Shown piece by piece: positions 6,965 to 11,324 of a stretch of 11,324 nucleotides of DNA. Where the stretch lies: contig JAFAZB010000262.1 in assembly GCA_019240015.1 (NCBI GenBank), positions 1 through 11,324 on the forward strand, given 5' to 3'. Position 1 is the first letter of the stretch. Each line of letters begins with the position of its first letter. Source of the stretch: Solirubrobacterales bacterium. Lineage in GTDB: Bacteria > Actinomycetota > Thermoleophilia > Solirubrobacterales > Solirubrobacteraceae. The notes beneath the pieces are model-generated. The model was given only the letters and a program-made list of their open reading frames with translations, ran no database searches and was not told the origin of the DNA. The translations under genes were made by a program, and so were the position numbers.

Positions 6965-8073
6965 GCATGAGCTCGCTGCGTGTCGAAGCTCCGGTGCAGG
7001 AGCTCGAGGTGGCGGCGTACAAGGTCCCCACCGACGCGCCGGAGGCCGACGGTACGCTCGCCTGGGACTCGACCACGATCGTCGTCGTTCACGCCCGCGG
7101 CGGGGCTGAGACCGGGCTCGGCTACACTTATGCCGACGTCTCAACCGCCAAGCTGATCGAGACCAAGCTCGCCGGCGTGGTGCGCCAGATGGACGCCCTC
7201 GCCCCGCAGGCGGCCTGGAACGCGATGGTGCGCGAGACCCGCAACCTGGGCCGGCCCGGGATCACCTCGATGGCGATCGCAGCGGTGGATGTGGCGCTGT
7301 GGGACCTCAAGGCGCGACTGCTGCGGCTGCCGCTCGCGGCGCTGCTGGGGCGCCAGCGCGAAAGCGTTCCGATCTACGGCTCCGGCGGCTTCACGGCGTA
7401 CGCGACCAGCAGGCTTCAGGAGCAGCTGGCGGGGTGGGTCGAGCGGGGGATACCCCGGGTCAAGATGAAGGTGGGCTCCACCCCCGGGGAGGACCCCGGT
7501 CGGGTGCGCGCCGCGCGCGAGGCGATCGGGCCGAACGCGGAGCTGTTCGTCGACGCAAACGGCGCCTACACGCGCAAGCAGGCGCTGGAGCTGGCCGAGC
7601 GCTTCCGCCACGACGCCGAGGTCAGCTGGTTCGAGGAGCCGGTCTCCTCCGACGACCTGGAGGGGCTGCGGCTGCTGCGCGACCGCGCTCCCGCGGGGAT
7701 GCCGGTGGCGGCCGGGGAGTACGGATATGACGCCGGCTACTTCCGGCGGATGCTCGCGGCCGGCGCAGTAGACGTGCTCCAGGCCGACGTCACTCGCTGC
7801 GCGGGAATCACCGAGCTGATGCGGGTCGGTGCGCTGTGCCGCGCCTGGGGAGTGCCGCTGTCGCTGCACTGCGGGCCCGCGATCCACCTGCATCCGGGGC
7901 TGGCCCTCGACCAGCTGGTGCACTTGGAGTACTTCCACGACCACGTGCGAATCGAGCAGCTGCTGTTCGACGGCGGTCCCCGCCAGCACGACGGAGCCCT
8001 GTTCGCGGATCTGGAGCGCCCCGGGATCGGGCTCGAGTTGAAGGCCGCCGACGCCGAGCGCTATGCGGCTTAG
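6961..8073 (+). CDS. Enolase-superfamily enzyme, mandelate racemase-type (acid-sugar dehydratase or racemase)
   Basis: 370 residues with the N-terminal capping domain and a beta/alpha barrel. The catalytic set of the mandelate racemase subgroup is complete: K168-M-K170 (KxK), metal ligands D198 (DAN), E225/E226 (EEP) and E253 (GEYG), the dyad partner D276 (QADVTR), H303 (LHCGP) and E323 twenty residues further on. The D276-H303 spacing equals the D270-H297 spacing of mandelate racemase. Members abstract a proton next to a carboxylate; most are dehydratases of sugar acids. The substrate cannot be named here. The ATG at 6961 overlaps the preceding stop; ATG 6967 is an alternative. It sits between a 2-keto-acid enzyme and a GMC oxidoreductase, which favours a sugar-acid dehydratase whose 2-keto-3-deoxy product would enter further metabolism; this is inference. 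Confidence 0.9.
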   Translation: MSMSSLRVEAPVQELEVAAYKVPTDAPEADGTLAWDSTTIVVVHARGGAETGLGYTYADVSTAKLIETKLAGVVRQMDALAPQAAWNAMVRETRNLGRPGITSMAIAAVDVALWDLKARLLRLPLAALLGRQRESVPIYGSGGFTAYATSRLQEQLAGWVERGIPRVKMKVGSTPGEDPGRVRAAREAIGPNAELFVDANGAYTRKQALELAERFRHDAEVSWFEEPVSSDDLEGLRLLRDRAPAGMPVAAGEYGYDAGYFRRMLAAGAVDVLQADVTRCAGITELMRVGALCRAWGVPLSLHCGPAIHLHPGLALDQLVHLEYFHDHVRIEQLLFDGGPRQHDGALFADLERPGIGLELKAADAERYAA

Positions 8074-8545
8074 GGCGCGGGCACCGCGGCGACCGGTGCG
8101 ACGCACGAGCCGTCCGGAGCGGGCCGCAGCGCGATGGTGGCGCAACGTCAGGCACGGCAGGATGCAGCGCACGCTGGCTGCCGCCACGGCGGCGAGCGCG
8201 CTACCGCTGGGGCTCGAGATCTACTTCGAGCACTTTCGCGGCTCTTTCGGCGACAAGTGGATGTGGACGCCGGTCGCGCTCTCTCCGCTTCTGAGCGCCG
8301 CCGGGCTCGCCGGGGTCCGTTCTGAGCGTGCCGCCAGGACCTGGCTGCCGGCGCTCGGGGCGCTGTACTGCGCCGATGGCCTGGTCGGGGTGGTGACCCA
8401 TGTGCGCGGCGTGGCCCGCAAGCCGGGCGGGTTCAACGAGCCCCTCTTCAACGTGGTGATGGGCCCCCCGCTGCTGGCGCCCGGGTCGCTGGCGCTCGTC
8501 GGGGGGATGGGGATCGCGGCGGCGGTCCTGGGACGCGAGCGCTGA
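8063..8545 (+). CDS. Small polytopic membrane protein, unknown function
   Basis: 160 residues, not recognised as a named family. After an Arg-rich N-terminus (about residues 1-33) there are four hydrophobic segments, roughly TLAAATAASALPLGLEIYF, WTPVALSPLLSAAGLAG, LPALGALYCADGLVGVV and a C-terminal MGPPLLAPGSLALVGGMG to AAAVLG. Histidines H57 and H113 lie near helix ends. The ATG at 8063 overlaps the end of the enolase-superfamily gene by 11 bp, consistent with coupling; an internal ATG at 8162 just before the first helix would remove the basic head. Its stop overlaps the next start as TGATG (8543-8547). Wedged between cytosolic-type enzymes and directly before the GMC small subunit, it may be their membrane anchor or electron acceptor partner; nothing in the sequence proves this. 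Confidence 0.75.
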   Translation: MRLRARAPRRPVRRTSRPERAAARWWRNVRHGRMQRTLAAATAASALPLGLEIYFEHFRGSFGDKWMWTPVALSPLLSAAGLAGVRSERAARTWLPALGALYCADGLVGVVTHVRGVARKPGGFNEPLFNVVMGPPLLAPGSLALVGGMGIAAAVLGRER

Positions 8546-9282
8546 TGCCGGGCAGGGACTTCAGCCTCCCCGAGCACCTCCCCAACCTGCGCCCCGACCG
8601 GCAGCCGGCCCCACCCCAGGAGCTGCCGCGGCAGCGCAACGGGGTCACGCCGCAGATGCACGGTCGCTACCCCGACTACAACGTGCTCGACGAGCGCTCG
8701 CACTGGGATCGCCAGACCCGGCGGATGGTGCTGGAGCGCGTCGAGCAGCTGCCGCCGGTCCGCTTCTTCACTGCGCAGGAGGCGGCCACGCTGGAGGTGT
8801 TCTGCGACCTGGTGCTGGGCCAGGACGGCGAGCCGAAGATTCCGGTGCTCGAGATGGTCGACGCGAAGCTGTTCGAGGGCAAGCTCGACGGCTTTCGCTA
8901 CGAGGACCTGCCCGACGACCGCGAGACCTGGCGAAGGGTCGCCGCCGGCCTCGACGCGGCGGCGCGCCAGCACGGCGCGGAGCGGTTGCCGGCTTGCTCC
9001 CCCGAGACCCAGCGGCAGCTGATCCAGGCGTTCTCGGAGGGTCGGCTGCACGGTGAGGTGTGGGATCAGCTCCCTGCGAGCAGGGCGTGGAAAGTCGTCA
9101 CCCGCGCGATCCTGAGCGAGTTCTACTCCCATCCCTGGGCTTGGAACGAGATCGGGTTCGGCGGGCCCGCCTACCCTCGGGGATACGCTCGCCTCGGCGC
9201 CGGTCAGCGCGAGAGTTGGGAGGGAGCGCCGGCATTCGAGCGCGACCCGGTGAAGGACGTGCCCGAGCGCGGCTTGGAGTGA
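8545..9282 (+). CDS. Gluconate 2-dehydrogenase subunit 3 family protein
   Basis: 245 residues. The body resembles the small subunit of gluconate 2-dehydrogenase-type GMC complexes: FFTAQEAATLEVFCDLVLGQ from about residue 74, and the C-terminal signature SEFYSHPWAWNEIGFGGPAY (191-210) followed by PRGY. In the characterised membrane-bound complexes the small subunit partners the FAD subunit and usually carries a Tat signal for export of both. Here the N-terminus (MPGRDFSLPEHLPNLRPDRQ) has no twin-arginine motif and no hydrophobic stretch, so the pair may stay in the cytoplasm. The start overlaps the stop of the membrane-protein gene (TGATG), and the FAD subunit gene follows 22 bp downstream, as expected for partners. 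Family is confident; the substrate is not known. Confidence 0.88.
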   Translation: MPGRDFSLPEHLPNLRPDRQPAPPQELPRQRNGVTPQMHGRYPDYNVLDERSHWDRQTRRMVLERVEQLPPVRFFTAQEAATLEVFCDLVLGQDGEPKIPVLEMVDAKLFEGKLDGFRYEDLPDDRETWRRVAAGLDAAARQHGAERLPACSPETQRQLIQAFSEGRLHGEVWDQLPASRAWKVVTRAILSEFYSHPWAWNEIGFGGPAYPRGYARLGAGQRESWEGAPAFERDPVKDVPERGLE

Positions 9283-9304
9283 GCGCTACGACCGTGCTTG
9301 TGCG

Positions 9305-11059
<1,755 letters not shown>

Positions 11060-11324
11060 ACAGGTTGGCCGCCCTGGCGCCGTCGAATGCTTGCTTCGTT
11101 TGCTGGCCATCGACCGCGGTGCGTGCCAGGTAGCGCTCGGCAAGCCACGGGGCGACCTTGTTGCCGAGGATCGTGTAAACGGTGGGAAGGCCGACATAGA
11201 GCTCGCGGCGCCGGTGATGCGCGGCCCAATAGACAGCGCGCGCGCCGACCTCGGGTTGAAAGATCGGCTTGACGGGCTGGGGGTGGCGCGGCATCCGGCT
11301 CAGGCAGTGGTCGAACTGCGGCGT

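Overview
The window is very GC-rich, tightly packed DNA with bacterial gene spacing and overlapping start/stop codons. The respiratory genes at the left edge (a Rieske C-terminus followed by a cytochrome b of the QcrB type with a PDWY motif) are of the actinobacterial qcrCAB type. Together with the GC content, the CsbD-like protein, the GH15 trehalase/glucoamylase-like enzyme and the GMC oxidoreductase/subunit-3 pair, this suggests an Actinomycetota chromosome, perhaps of the Thermoleophilia/Solirubrobacterales type. That placement is an inference from gene content, not a measured affiliation.

Layout. (1) 1-1673, plus strand: end of qcrA and complete qcrB, joined by an ATGA overlap; these are the electron-transfer subunits of the cytochrome bc complex. 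(2) 3211-1684, minus strand: a compact stress-like operon of a small two-helix membrane protein, a CsbD-family protein and a long short-chain dehydrogenase (SDR) with a hydrophobic tail. It converges on qcrB with about 10 bp between the stop codons. (3) 3249-5090, plus strand: a GH15 glycoside hydrolase (trehalase/glucoamylase-like), divergent from the stress operon across a 37-bp gap that contains a perfect 10-bp palindrome. (4) 5171-11059, plus strand: five co-directional genes, mostly with overlapping start/stop codons: a PoxB-like thiamine-diphosphate enzyme, a mandelate-racemase-type enolase-superfamily dehydratase/racemase, a small polytopic membrane protein, a gluconate-2-dehydrogenase subunit-3 family protein and a GMC flavoprotein. 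An 80-bp leader with a 24-bp interrupted dyad precedes them. (5) 11324-10953, minus strand: the C-terminal part of a second SDR, clearly paralogous to the first, whose 3' end overlaps that of the GMC gene by 107 bp.

How the genes may work together (inference). The five-gene cluster looks like an oxidative module for a sugar or sugar acid. The GMC flavoprotein and its small subunit would oxidise a polyol, aldose or aldonate, perhaps tethered to the membrane by the small polytopic protein. The enolase-superfamily enzyme would dehydrate or epimerise an acid sugar, and the ThDP enzyme would oxidatively decarboxylate a 2-keto acid and may pass electrons to quinone. The GH15 enzyme could supply glucose upstream, and the bc complex is one route for reoxidising quinol. 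The neighbourhood, not a demonstrated pathway, is the evidence. I saw no RNA genes, insertion sequences, CRISPR arrays or phage genes. No gene-free stretch exceeds about 80 bp.
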